A stretch of 64,000 bases of DNA, from assembly GCA_016931515.1 (NCBI GenBank), contig JAFGEQ010000012.1, positions 194,815 through 258,814 of the forward strand, read 5' to 3'. Below are positions 27,434 to 35,483 of the stretch, one piece after another. The translations under genes were made by a program, and so were the position numbers. Source of the stretch: a candidate division CSSED10-310 bacterium. Lineage in GTDB: Bacteria > CSSED10-310. Position 1 is the stretch's first letter. Each line of letters begins with the position of its first letter. Below the pieces are notes generated by a model. It was not told where the DNA came from. It was given only the letters and a program-made list of their open reading frames with translations, and did no database searches.

Positions 27434-27498
27434 ATCGCCATTTCCAAGTTGATTTGGTACTATTGTTACGTCTCTTGAATACCGGAAGATTAGATTAG

Positions 27499-28617
27499 AT
27501 GAAATTGTCCGGGAGTGCAACAACGTTGTCAGCAATACGTAATTCTTCGATCCGAATCAAAGCGCCCGGCCGATTGTGTCTGCTGGGGGAGCATCAGGAT
27601 TATCTCGGTCTCGAAGTGATATCAGGTGCCCTGAATCTGTCCGTCACCATCGATGCCGTGCGACAACCCAATAAGAAAATATTGGATGTCGAACTCGTAC
27701 AGACAGGCGAATATCGGGGGTTTGACCCTGCAGTGCCCCGTCGACCGGCAGCCCGTGACTATCTGCAGAGCGGTCTGAATGAGATGCTGGAGCGAGGAGC
27801 GCAGTTTGCGCATGGCTGGCGGATACGCATCGATGGAGACCTGCCGATAGGCAAAGGAGTCTCCAGTTCTTCTGCGCTCTGCGTTGCATGGATCAAGCTG
27901 CTGGGAGCTATCTCCGTTGATCCCGAGGATATCCCGCCGCTGGATGTTGCCCGGCTGGCTCACCGGATAGAAGTCAAGAGATTCCATGAGCCGGGCGGTA
28001 TGCAGGATCATATTGCCTCCGCCTGCGGAGGTCTTCTTCATATGAATTTTCAGGATAATCCTGACTCACTGCCGGTCATTACTCGCCTCGATCCGGTTCC
28101 GGCAGGATTTCTTCTCGTGGACTCCGGACAACCCAAGGAAACCCTCGGAATGATTTCCCGTATTAAACGCGCCGTCGAGCGACAGCTCCAGGAACTCGAC
28201 GATCCTGTCCCCGTTTCGCTTTCTCGCCTGTCAATATCGAACCTGCCCCGAATGCCAGGTGATAATGATCCCTTCGCCGAACTCAGGGCAACACTCGACA
28301 ACCGGGATTTGACGCGGCGCGCGTTCGATGCCTGGCCGGCCGCATCAGATGCATTCCCGCAATTTCTCCCACCCCTGATACGCGAACATCACTCCCACCT
28401 GACTCGCGGCATCGGATCCTCGTCCCCTGCCATCGATCAGTGCATCGAGCTGTGCATGCAATGGGGGGCCGCTGCCGGAAAAGTAATCGGATCGGGAGGC
28501 GGCGGATGCCTGCTGGTATATGATCCGGGTGATACCGATCGATTGATCGCCCGATTGCGCGAACGCGGCTACCGCGCGTGGCGTGTGTGTTTCAGCACGG
28601 GTGTCTCGATCATGTGA
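27499..28617 (+). CDS. GHMP-family sugar kinase, galactokinase-like
   Basis: The protein has 372 residues. The N-terminal sugar motif APGRLCLLGEHQDYLGL resembles the galactokinase signature (GRxNLIGEHxDY) but with Cys-Leu in place of Asn-Leu. The ATP loop is PIGKGVSSSSALCVAW, and the C-terminal GHMP motif is GKVIGSGGGGCLLVY. The reaction is phosphorylation of a small sugar or alcohol. Galactose, heptose or another hexose cannot be distinguished. It is divergent from the regulator, with 65 bases between the starts. Confidence 0.8.
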   Translation: MKLSGSATTLSAIRNSSIRIKAPGRLCLLGEHQDYLGLEVISGALNLSVTIDAVRQPNKKILDVELVQTGEYRGFDPAVPRRPAARDYLQSGLNEMLERGAQFAHGWRIRIDGDLPIGKGVSSSSALCVAWIKLLGAISVDPEDIPPLDVARLAHRIEVKRFHEPGGMQDHIASACGGLLHMNFQDNPDSLPVITRLDPVPAGFLLVDSGQPKETLGMISRIKRAVERQLQELDDPVPVSLSRLSISNLPRMPGDNDPFAELRATLDNRDLTRRAFDAWPAASDAFPQFLPPLIREHHSHLTRGIGSSSPAIDQCIELCMQWGAAAGKVIGSGGGGCLLVYDPGDTDRLIARLRERGYRAWRVCFSTGVSIM

Positions 28618-28624
28618 TCATCGG

Positions 28625-28644
28625 GTGTCACCGGCAGATGACAC
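28625..28644 (+). promoter_or_regulatory. Inverted repeat upstream of the sigma-54 promoter, candidate activator site
   Basis: GTGTCA-N8-TGACAC is a perfect 6+6 dyad centred about 120 bases before the predicted transcription start at about 28754. That is the usual distance for an enhancer site bound by an NtrC-type activator. Confidence 0.45.
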
Positions 28645-28727
28645 ATGCGGTTGAAATCCCGATCACCCTTAATGAATATAAATTGTATCATATTGATTTT
28701 TATATATATTTTTTTAATTACTAAACT

Positions 28728-28743
28728 TGGCATACTCCTTGCT
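28728..28743 (+). promoter_or_regulatory. Sigma-54 (-24/-12) promoter
   Basis: TGGCATACTCCTTGCT keeps both invariant doublets, GG and GC, exactly ten bases apart and matches TGGCAC-N5-TTGCW at nearly all conserved positions. It is preceded by an AT-rich tract and lies about 62 bases before the ATG at 28805. Confidence 0.8.
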
Positions 28744-28804
28744 GTATTAAAAGGCGAATGAACCGGACCGGGTTTCCGCCGGTCGAAATCAAAGGAGGCT
28801 TGAG

Positions 28805-30187
28805 ATGAAACGGTTAACGAGATGGATGGCGATCGGAATAAGCATAGCGGCGATAACCGGAGTGAGTGTATCGGCCGATTCGTTTGGTATGTATTTCGGG
28901 AGTGATGGTTGGGGATTCAATATGAATTTCGGTGATTACGATTATTACAATCGATATTCGCCGGGATATTACGATAACAGCCGGTTCGATTTCGAGATGG
29001 CCCTGTCTCCGTACGGAGCATGGCAATACATCCCGGAACTCGGCGGCAATGTCTGGATTCCCGATGTGCCGAACGGTTGGCGGCCATATTCATATGGGTC
29101 ATGGAGTTATACATCATATGGATGGACCTGGACTGCCTATGAGCCATGGGGCTGGATTCCGCATCATTACGGCAACTGGATTTTTCACCCGGCATTTCAC
29201 TGGATCTGGATACCCGGATACACCTGGGCGCCTGCCCATGTGACATGGGGTTTCTTCAACGGCTATTACGGCTGGGCACCGCTTCCGCCTCGGCACAGCG
29301 CTTATTACTCATCCTACCGGCACGATCGACGGTATCATCATTATGACCGATCACATCACTGGTATTCACGTCACAATAACCCGAACCATGGATACAGTTA
29401 CAACGGATCGGCCGGATCTTCCGACGATGAGTATTATGAGTGGATTCCGAACGATGCATGGGTCATTGTATCGAGCAACCAGTTCATGAACGACAACATT
29501 TCAGACATCGCAATGAACCCAAATCAAAATGCCGGGATGTTTCAGAACAGAAGTTTTAAGCTGAATCAATCGGCTCCTGAGAAGGTGATGATCGAAAGAG
29601 AAACGCGACGCTCAATTCCGCTGACGCAGGTTGATGAGGTTACCAAGCAGGTCAACGGCAAAGCAGTGAAGGTTGTCACTCCTCACAAAATTGAACCGGC
29701 CCGTGTAAAAAAACTCTCGACAATCAATCAGAATTTCAGACCTGTCAAAAACAGGAACACTGAGCAGAAGATCCAGGCACCGTCAGGCAAACCGATGTCC
29801 GCAACCGGCAGCAAACAGACCGGACCACTGACCGAGCCGAATCGATCCATGACGAACAAACCGAGTTCAAACAATCGGCCGTCAACCCTGCAGCAGCCCG
29901 GTAATAAATCGGTCAAACCCATGTCTCAACCGGCCGGAAAAACAATCACGCGACCGGCGCCTGTGTCATCCGGTAAGCAGGTTCAGCCGAAAAATACGTC
30001 CAAGCAGTCGTCAGGAGCCAAGACCGTCCGACCCGATAACACGAAATCGGTTCAGCCCAATCAGCAGAATGGAAAGGTTAAACAACCCAAGCCTGCCGGC
30101 AAGGGTGTTCGACCTGCACCGACTGCCAAACCTTCTTCTGAAAAGGATTCGTCCGATAATGAAGGAGACGTGATTAAACAGAAATAA
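28805..30187 (+). CDS. Secreted Trp/Tyr-rich DUF6600-like protein with basic low-complexity tail
   Basis: The protein has 460 residues. A signal peptide (MKRLTRWMAIGISIAAITGVSVSA) is followed by a Tyr/Gly/Trp-rich domain (about 25-185) with repeated units of the type YGSWSYTSYGWTW, PWGWIPHHYGNW and WIWIPGYTWAPAHVTW. This is the pattern of the DUF6600 family of envelope proteins. Residues 290-460 are Lys/Pro/Gln/Ser-rich, positively charged and probably unstructured. AAGGAGG precedes the ATG. Transcription probably depends on sigma-54, unusual for a structural envelope protein, and suggests a stress or surface-state response. The function of the family is unknown. Confidence 0.8.
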   Translation: MKRLTRWMAIGISIAAITGVSVSADSFGMYFGSDGWGFNMNFGDYDYYNRYSPGYYDNSRFDFEMALSPYGAWQYIPELGGNVWIPDVPNGWRPYSYGSWSYTSYGWTWTAYEPWGWIPHHYGNWIFHPAFHWIWIPGYTWAPAHVTWGFFNGYYGWAPLPPRHSAYYSSYRHDRRYHHYDRSHHWYSRHNNPNHGYSYNGSAGSSDDEYYEWIPNDAWVIVSSNQFMNDNISDIAMNPNQNAGMFQNRSFKLNQSAPEKVMIERETRRSIPLTQVDEVTKQVNGKAVKVVTPHKIEPARVKKLSTINQNFRPVKNRNTEQKIQAPSGKPMSATGSKQTGPLTEPNRSMTNKPSSNNRPSTLQQPGNKSVKPMSQPAGKTITRPAPVSSGKQVQPKNTSKQSSGAKTVRPDNTKSVQPNQQNGKVKQPKPAGKGVRPAPTAKPSSEKDSSDNEGDVIKQK

Positions 30188-30189
30188 GT

Positions 30190-30208
30190 TTCGAGAAAGG
30201 TTCTCGAA
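30190..30208 (+). terminator. Short hairpin after the DUF6600-like gene
   Basis: TTCGAGAA / TTCTCGAA form an 8-bp stem with a 3-base loop, directly after the stop and followed by an A-run. On its own it is not a typical terminator for the plus strand; it may protect the 3' end. Confidence 0.3.
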
Positions 30209-30233
30209 AAAAATACAAACTTACTCCAGCCAG

Positions 30234-30264
30234 GTTCACCGGTCGCACAACGTGACCGGTGAAC
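30234..30264 (+). terminator. Bidirectional terminator between convergent genes
   Basis: GTTCACCGGTC (30234-30244) and its complement (30254-30264) form a perfect 11-bp stem with a 9-base loop. It sits between the DUF6600-like gene and the convergent DUF362 gene. The plus side continues with TATTTTG and, further on, a T6 run. Confidence 0.7.
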
Positions 30265-30281
30265 TATTTTGATACGGTTTT

Positions 30282-31376
30282 TTATTCGGGATAACTTTTG
30301 AACAGCCGACCCCATTTAGTGTCCCGATAAATCTTATTCATCAATGGTTTGCCTTTAAAAGGCCACCAGATTTTATCGTGGTAGAAATAGGAACCGAACA
30401 CGAAAAAATAGACTAGCGGTGTATGGAAGAAGAGATGTTGGAGGGGGCGCATCGGGCCGAACCACATGAAATCCCCAACTTTACTGGCGAAATTATCACC
30501 CACAGTGAAGTTGAAGTTCACATTGGAAATATCTTCACCGATGACGTTGATATGTGCGGGATCGCCAACACCCAGTCCTCTTTCATGAGCGAGACGGATG
30601 CACTTGATATCTTTCATCGGATCGAAACCCATCAATTTTGCCGAGATGGCGTCGATGGCAACAGAATCCGTCGATGCGAGCATATAATCTTTTTCAACGG
30701 GAATCATCGTTCGGGGTCCCGGTCCGTTCCCACACATCGTACCATCCATGACGGTGAAAATTCCTGAATGGATTTCTTTCTGAATCATCAGAAGATCCAC
30801 CAGAGTTTCATGAATCACACTGTGAGTATAGTGACGACGTGTATTCAACAATCCGCCGAAAGCATTCTTCATGGCGCCGGTCATATTCGTATAGATATGA
30901 CACTTGACAGTAGGCAGATGGATGATTGAACGATTGTGAAAATACTCGGGGATCTGTATTCCATTGGGAAAAATCTTGTGAAGAACAAGAGTCTCCCCTT
31001 TTGGTTTATAGGTTGACCAGGTGATGTCTTCCTTTTTGAAATTATACAGAACCGGGATCTGATACTTCCGAAAAATCGGAGCGTATTTATTCAGTGTTTC
31101 ACCCTTAAACGCATCAGTAACTACCGTTTCATTCTGCACGGCCGTGATCTCGGCATATCCGTTTTCCTGCAGGCATTGAACAGTCGCCTCCAACTGCCAG
31201 GGTGTCGTGTTGGCGGAGAGGAACGGGAAGTGCCAGGAAATATTGTCTTTAAGGATAACCGTGTTCTCCCTGGGCAGTGCATCCAGGATTCCGGCATCGA
31301 TCATGATTGATTTGGTATCTGCAATTACTTTTTCCGGAATGGTTTTGATTACTGCAACAGTCGCTTTTTGTGTCAT
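30282..31376 (-). CDS. DUF362 family protein
   Basis: The protein has 364 residues. The DUF362 core is visible: HLPTVKCHIYTNMTGAMKNAFGGLL, FTVMDGTMCGNGPGPR and ASTDSVAIDAISAKLMGFDP. Many DUF362 proteins carry an added 4Fe-4S ferredoxin; this one has none. The biochemical activity is unknown. The ATG at 31376 has GGAGG correctly spaced, while the longer frame starts with a TTG inside that Shine-Dalgarno. The C-terminal residues 320-364 are aromatic and basic. Confidence 0.82.
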   Translation of the reverse strand: MTQKATVAVIKTIPEKVIADTKSIMIDAGILDALPRENTVILKDNISWHFPFLSANTTPWQLEATVQCLQENGYAEITAVQNETVVTDAFKGETLNKYAPIFRKYQIPVLYNFKKEDITWSTYKPKGETLVLHKIFPNGIQIPEYFHNRSIIHLPTVKCHIYTNMTGAMKNAFGGLLNTRRHYTHSVIHETLVDLLMIQKEIHSGIFTVMDGTMCGNGPGPRTMIPVEKDYMLASTDSVAIDAISAKLMGFDPMKDIKCIRLAHERGLGVGDPAHINVIGEDISNVNFNFTVGDNFASKVGDFMWFGPMRPLQHLFFHTPLVYFFVFGSYFYHDKIWWPFKGKPLMNKIYRDTKWGRLFKSYPE

Positions 31377-31469
31377 CGTTACATCCTCCAATATAAATCC
31401 GCGTTGACGTTATCGGATTCCCATATGAATATCAATGTTCATGTCCGTACTTTTTCGTAACCGGGCAAA

Positions 31470-32351
31470 CTATGATTTCAAGTTTTCGGATGAATCGGGA
31501 GTGGGCCGTTCATCTGATAGCGCCATCCAATCCATAAGCGATTTTGTCAGCATCCGGTAAATCCGGGCGTAGTCCGGATGACTTGTTTCCAGTTGAGCGA
31601 TATGGGCTGCAATCGTCGACAAGTCTTTTCTGACAGCCGGCCCTGACAGGGCGTCTCTGGGATTGGATGTTGAAATATTATGAATGACACTGGCCATCAA
31701 TCCGCCGGCTATATCCCGGATTATTGATTCAGGGAGACCTGCGGAGAGCATCAATTCGATAGCTATCCGGTATAAAAGGACCGGAAAACTGGCGGCGAAA
31801 ACAGCGCCTGCATGATACAGGCAGAGATTACCGGCCGGCAGCAGAAACGGTGTTCCACCCAGTTGTTTTACGAGAGAGGTCAATTCATCGACGACTATCT
31901 CGGAGCCACTCAATCCGAAGCCGATATTGTTAAACGACAGGACATTGGAGGGATTGGTGGGAAACGCCATGAGAGGATGCATGACACCGAAATCGACCGT
32001 TTTATATTGATCGACAATATCCGGATCCCACCGGTGGATACCGCTCGTATGAACCAGGATCATATCACGCGGTGAATGGATGTTTGAGAGGAATTCCCGG
32101 GCACTCCCGTCGATCGCACGGTCAGGAACGGCAAAAATGACGATGCCGCATGTTCTGAATGCATCATCATCAAACGGCAACACCATCCCGAGACGATCCT
32201 GCCATCGTATTACAGCTCCCGGATCCGGGTCCCGAAGTGCTTTCAGCGGAAGATTCCCCTGGACACAGAATCCGGCCAGCACGGTGCCGACCCGTCCAAG
32301 CCCAAGAATTCCAATACCTTTTTCGATGAATCTGCCTGCCAAGTGGTTCAT
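31470..32351 (-). CDS. Rossmann-fold DUF2520 protein
   Basis: The protein has 293 residues. An N-terminal nucleotide-binding loop (GILGLGRVGTVLAGF) and a dehydrogenase-like half (VIFAVPDRAI, MHPLMAFP) are followed by the helical DUF2520 half (HAGAVFAASFPVLLYRIA...GGLMASVIHNI...ALSGPAVRKDLSTIAAHI). It resembles ketopantoate-reductase/pyrroline-carboxylate-reductase relatives, but the substrate is unknown. It stands alone between the DUF362 gene and a divergent membrane-anchored gene. Confidence 0.85.
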   Translation of the reverse strand: MNHLAGRFIEKGIGILGLGRVGTVLAGFCVQGNLPLKALRDPDPGAVIRWQDRLGMVLPFDDDAFRTCGIVIFAVPDRAIDGSAREFLSNIHSPRDMILVHTSGIHRWDPDIVDQYKTVDFGVMHPLMAFPTNPSNVLSFNNIGFGLSGSEIVVDELTSLVKQLGGTPFLLPAGNLCLYHAGAVFAASFPVLLYRIAIELMLSAGLPESIIRDIAGGLMASVIHNISTSNPRDALSGPAVRKDLSTIAAHIAQLETSHPDYARIYRMLTKSLMDWMALSDERPTPDSSENLKS

Positions 32352-32513
32352 GTCTGAAGTGTATGCAAATTATAAATTATTGTAAATTAGTTCCGTCCGT
32401 GAATGAACGCCTGTCTTGACATCAGGGGGCCGTTCGCTGATAATTTCGTAAATTCCGCTGTTCGGACCTTCCGTTCAGCCTTGGCAACCCGTTTCACTGA
32501 GGTAGGCTATGCC

Positions 32514-33548
32514 ATGGAACATTTGCCCTTGATAATTGTGGCTGCGGTAGGCGGTCTATTGATTGTTTTGGTGATCATTTTCATCATGAGCCAGAAGAAA
32601 CAGGATCGCAAGGATGCTTTAGACACGCAGAAAATGCTTGAAACCCTGAAGATTGATATCAAAGATGCCGCAGACGATATCGATGAAACCATCGAAAGTA
32701 ATGATATGTCGGGAACCTCCCTTGCCCAATCCGTTGTAAAGGAACCTTTAGAGATCATTCATGATGTAGAAGAGGTAATTATAGAGAAACCGGCGGAAAC
32801 CGAACCCGGAGAACCCGCTGCATCGGAGCCGGACGATCCTGATTTGGGGATGATCTTTACTCAGGATGAGCTCGTGATTGAACTGACGGAAGCCCAGGAT
32901 CAGGATGTTGAGATCGGTGACGATCGAACCTCCGTGACCGGAAAAGAGGAAAAATCTTCCGGTGCCGGTCCTGGCAAGCCGGCGATTCAATTCGAGGAGA
33001 TTCCGACAGAGCGGGAATCAGAAATGAGCGAACTGGACGCATTGTTTGAAGCCAGTACGGAAGTTGAAGAAATGGTCATGTCGGGGCAGCAGTCATCGAT
33101 GTTTGATCCCGACGCCCTCCATGAAGATTCAACGGAAGGTGATTTGCTTGAGATTGACTTCAGTGATACAGATGCGACACAGACAGCGGCGGAATCAGAG
33201 CCGGCAGTCCTAACGCCGCAACCACAGCCATCGCAAGAAGTTATTGTCGTCGCTGACTCCGGAATCCGTGAACCACCCGCGCTGAATCCGGAGGATCAGA
33301 TCCGCCATGAAAAAGCCAAACGCATTGCCCGGGTTATTGTCAATGATATCCGAAACTACAATCCGGATAATCTTGCCGAAGGTATCCGGATCGGCAGTAT
33401 TATGAAAACTCTGGGCAAAGAGGTTGAACGAGGCAGACTTCTTTATATCAAACGGGTTCCTGCCGATATTGCGAAGGAAACAAATTACTACCGGGACGCC
33501 CTCGTTAAGATACTAGCGGACGGACAACCCGAACTGCTCGGGTTCTAG
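32514..33548 (+). CDS. Single-pass membrane protein with acidic linker and conserved C-terminal domain
   Basis: The protein has 344 residues. A membrane anchor (MEHLPLIIVAAVGGLLIVLVIIFIMS) precedes a long Glu/Asp-rich, probably disordered part (about 30-255). A conserved C-terminal domain follows (about 265-344: HEKAKRIARVIVNDIRNYNPDN...YYRDALVKILADGQPE). I know this C-terminal unit from unnamed envelope or polar-signalling proteins of Deltaproteobacteria and Acidobacteria. The ATG at 32514 starts the hydrophobic segment cleanly. The longer frame adds 37 residues without support. Function unknown. Confidence 0.7.
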   Translation: MEHLPLIIVAAVGGLLIVLVIIFIMSQKKQDRKDALDTQKMLETLKIDIKDAADDIDETIESNDMSGTSLAQSVVKEPLEIIHDVEEVIIEKPAETEPGEPAASEPDDPDLGMIFTQDELVIELTEAQDQDVEIGDDRTSVTGKEEKSSGAGPGKPAIQFEEIPTERESEMSELDALFEASTEVEEMVMSGQQSSMFDPDALHEDSTEGDLLEIDFSDTDATQTAAESEPAVLTPQPQPSQEVIVVADSGIREPPALNPEDQIRHEKAKRIARVIVNDIRNYNPDNLAEGIRIGSIMKTLGKEVERGRLLYIKRVPADIAKETNYYRDALVKILADGQPELLGF

Positions 33549-34113
33549 GGACATCGGACGGGATCAAGGGTTCAGATCGTCAAACAGTCAGTTCATAACA
33601 GCTGATAACCGGTACAAAGTTATCTTATTTGAATATTATACACTAAATATAAATTCTTATTTGATTTTCAATTATTACAACATTTCGTGCCTGACCGATT
33701 TCCCGATATTGCACTTGAAGTGATACTTGAAGTTCGGATTGAGTAGTTTCTACCCAGCTCATTAAAATCTAACATTTTGAATGGTCAGGCCATCGTGCTC
33801 AAAAGTTATTAACAGGTTTTGAACAATTTTTGTTGACAATCCCGAAGAGTGTTGTATTTTATAATATTCTTTATATATATAGTTTTATCTGATTCGATCG
33901 ATTGTGATTCAAATAGTGCTGTTGATAAGCCGATCGAAATAAAAATCCTCAGCGGAAACCGTTCATCCGTATGGTTCTCCTTTAAAGTGCAACGTGAGAC
34001 ATCGTTGAATTGTATCAGGGGTTGACTCCTGTCCCAGATCTTGTTGGAGCATAGATTTTTTACCCGAAAATCCGGACAGCAGGAACTTGAAAGACAGATA
34101 TTTTGCTATTTTC
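33549..34113. other. 565-base AT-rich gap between convergent genes
   Basis: No coding frame is convincing. The gap contains a tandem direct repeat ACTTGAAGT (33713-33721 and 33725-33733), inverted arms GCCTGACC / GGTCAGGC (33689-33696 and 33783-33790), and a plus-strand promoter candidate TTGACA (33833-33838) with TATTTT 16 bases later. That promoter faces the 3' end of purS with no gene in front of it, so it may drive a small RNA or an antisense transcript. Confidence 0.4.
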
Positions 34114-34656
34114 TTATAAAATTAAAATCGACTCGTAATGAGGGTTTGCCAATAAACCTTCCGTGCGTGATCGAGTAACGGCGATATCTTCGGCGATCCG
34201 CCGTGCAGCGTCGAGAGATTCCGCTTTCAGAACCAGTGTCCAGAGCACGCCGCTCTGGACGGATCGGACGTTTTTCCCGACAGAATAGAGATCATTCAGG
34301 GTCTGCATCGCAGTTGTTCCTGCCCGATCATCGAAACTGCTGATGACAACCGGTATGGAAAAGCTGCCCGGATTATCCGGGCACGGAGCGGAGTGAATCG
34401 TTCCTTCGGGTTGTATAGCGTATCGATGTTTATTGGGATTCACGAAAACTTTCGTTTTTTCGGCCAATTCCGTCATGATGGTGACAGAATCGCCGGGGCT
34501 GACGGCATAATCCAGCTCGATGCTCCAGTAGTCTTCGCGTTTCGCATCCAGTAGGACACTTTCATATCCCATATCGTGCCGCAGTGTATAGGATGCAGTG
34601 GCAGCGATCGCGTCACGCGTTTTAAGCAGCGTTGTAAGAATATATCGAGATTTCAT
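34114..34656 (-). CDS. purS: FGAM synthase subunit PurS, tandem-duplicated form
   Basis: PurS bridges PurL and PurQ in the multi-protein FGAM synthetase. The usual length is about 80-90 residues; this protein has 180. Residues about 1-85 and 95-180 are two PurS-like units, each ending in the characteristic segment (first AEKTKVFVNPNKHRYAI; second RTEGLLANPHYESILIL). The ATG overlaps the purQ stop (ATGA). A single chain with two units could replace the PurS dimer of the known complex, which is inference. The annotation rests on the second unit and on the purL-purQ neighbourhood. Confidence 0.75.
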   Translation of the reverse strand: MKSRYILTTLLKTRDAIAATASYTLRHDMGYESVLLDAKREDYWSIELDYAVSPGDSVTIMTELAEKTKVFVNPNKHRYAIQPEGTIHSAPCPDNPGSFSIPVVISSFDDRAGTTAMQTLNDLYSVGKNVRSVQSGVLWTLVLKAESLDAARRIAEDIAVTRSRTEGLLANPHYESILIL

Positions 34657-35483
34657 TGTACCGGACTCCCCTCCAAGATATAATCTCTCATCGACAGAAA
34701 GAATTTCATCCCCGGCCCCTGCATTCGACTGTATTCGAGGCCCTGGAGTCGACGTTGACCCTTCCTCTCCAGATCGATCGGTATCTGCCGGTTCCACGCA
34801 CCCCGCTCGGGATGCGGCATCAAAGCCAGAACGTTTCCTGCACGGTTGTAAGCTCCGGCAAGATTCAACTGCGCCCCGTTTGGATTGACCGGAAAAACTT
34901 CGAGAACCTCCCCTGTTGAGGTACAGTATCGAAAACCGATCTGGCCATTCCGGACCATTGTATCCAGAGTGTTTGCATTCTTTGTGACAAAACGCCCTTC
35001 TGCATGTGCCACAGGTATCGGAATCACTTCATTGGGAGCAAAGAGCCGGCTGAAGGCACCAACTTTCTCCTGTGTTTCGTTCCGAATGAATGCCCAGTCA
35101 CAATGGTAACCGGACTTCCCGATGACTTTATTGTGCGCAAGCGCCATATCTATCCGGGATTCGTTTCCAGGAACCAGGCCCGTCTCAACCAGGACCTGCG
35201 CACCATTGCAGATGCCCAGAATCGGTTTACCCTTCCCCGCCTCCTCCACCAATACCGCACAGATCGCCTTCTTCGATGCAACCGCACCTGCCCGGATCCT
35301 GTCCTGGTAACTGAACCCACCCGGAATAACAAACCCGTCAAACCCGGCCAGTTCAGATGACCGCCTGTTCCATCTGAATACGTCCGCCGTCATACCTGCC
35401 GCTTCGATAACCGCCGCCGTCTCATACTCGCAATTCGTTCCGGGAAACTGCAGTACGGCAATCCGGATCTGCCTCCCTTTCAT
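34653..35483 (-). CDS. purQ: FGAM synthase glutaminase subunit PurQ
   Basis: The subunit releases ammonia from glutamine for PurL. The protein has 276 residues, somewhat longer than the common 220-230. Visible are the N-terminal FPGTNCEYET, the nucleophile elbow GICNGAQVLVETG with the catalytic Cys, HAEGRF, and the His/Glu of MPHPERG. The start at 35483 follows GGAGG; the longer frame adds ten residues with no support. It overlaps purL and purS by 4 bases each, so all three are coupled. Confidence 0.95.
   Translation of the reverse strand: MKGRQIRIAVLQFPGTNCEYETAAVIEAAGMTADVFRWNRRSSELAGFDGFVIPGGFSYQDRIRAGAVASKKAICAVLVEEAGKGKPILGICNGAQVLVETGLVPGNESRIDMALAHNKVIGKSGYHCDWAFIRNETQEKVGAFSRLFAPNEVIPIPVAHAEGRFVTKNANTLDTMVRNGQIGFRYCTSTGEVLEVFPVNPNGAQLNLAGAYNRAGNVLALMPHPERGAWNRQIPIDLERKGQRRLQGLEYSRMQGPGMKFFLSMRDYILEGSPVQ

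Noticed and set aside
33860-33865. Perfect TATAAT downstream of TTGACA at 33833
   Set aside because: The spacer would be 21 bases, too long. TATTTT at 16 bases was used instead, with low confidence.
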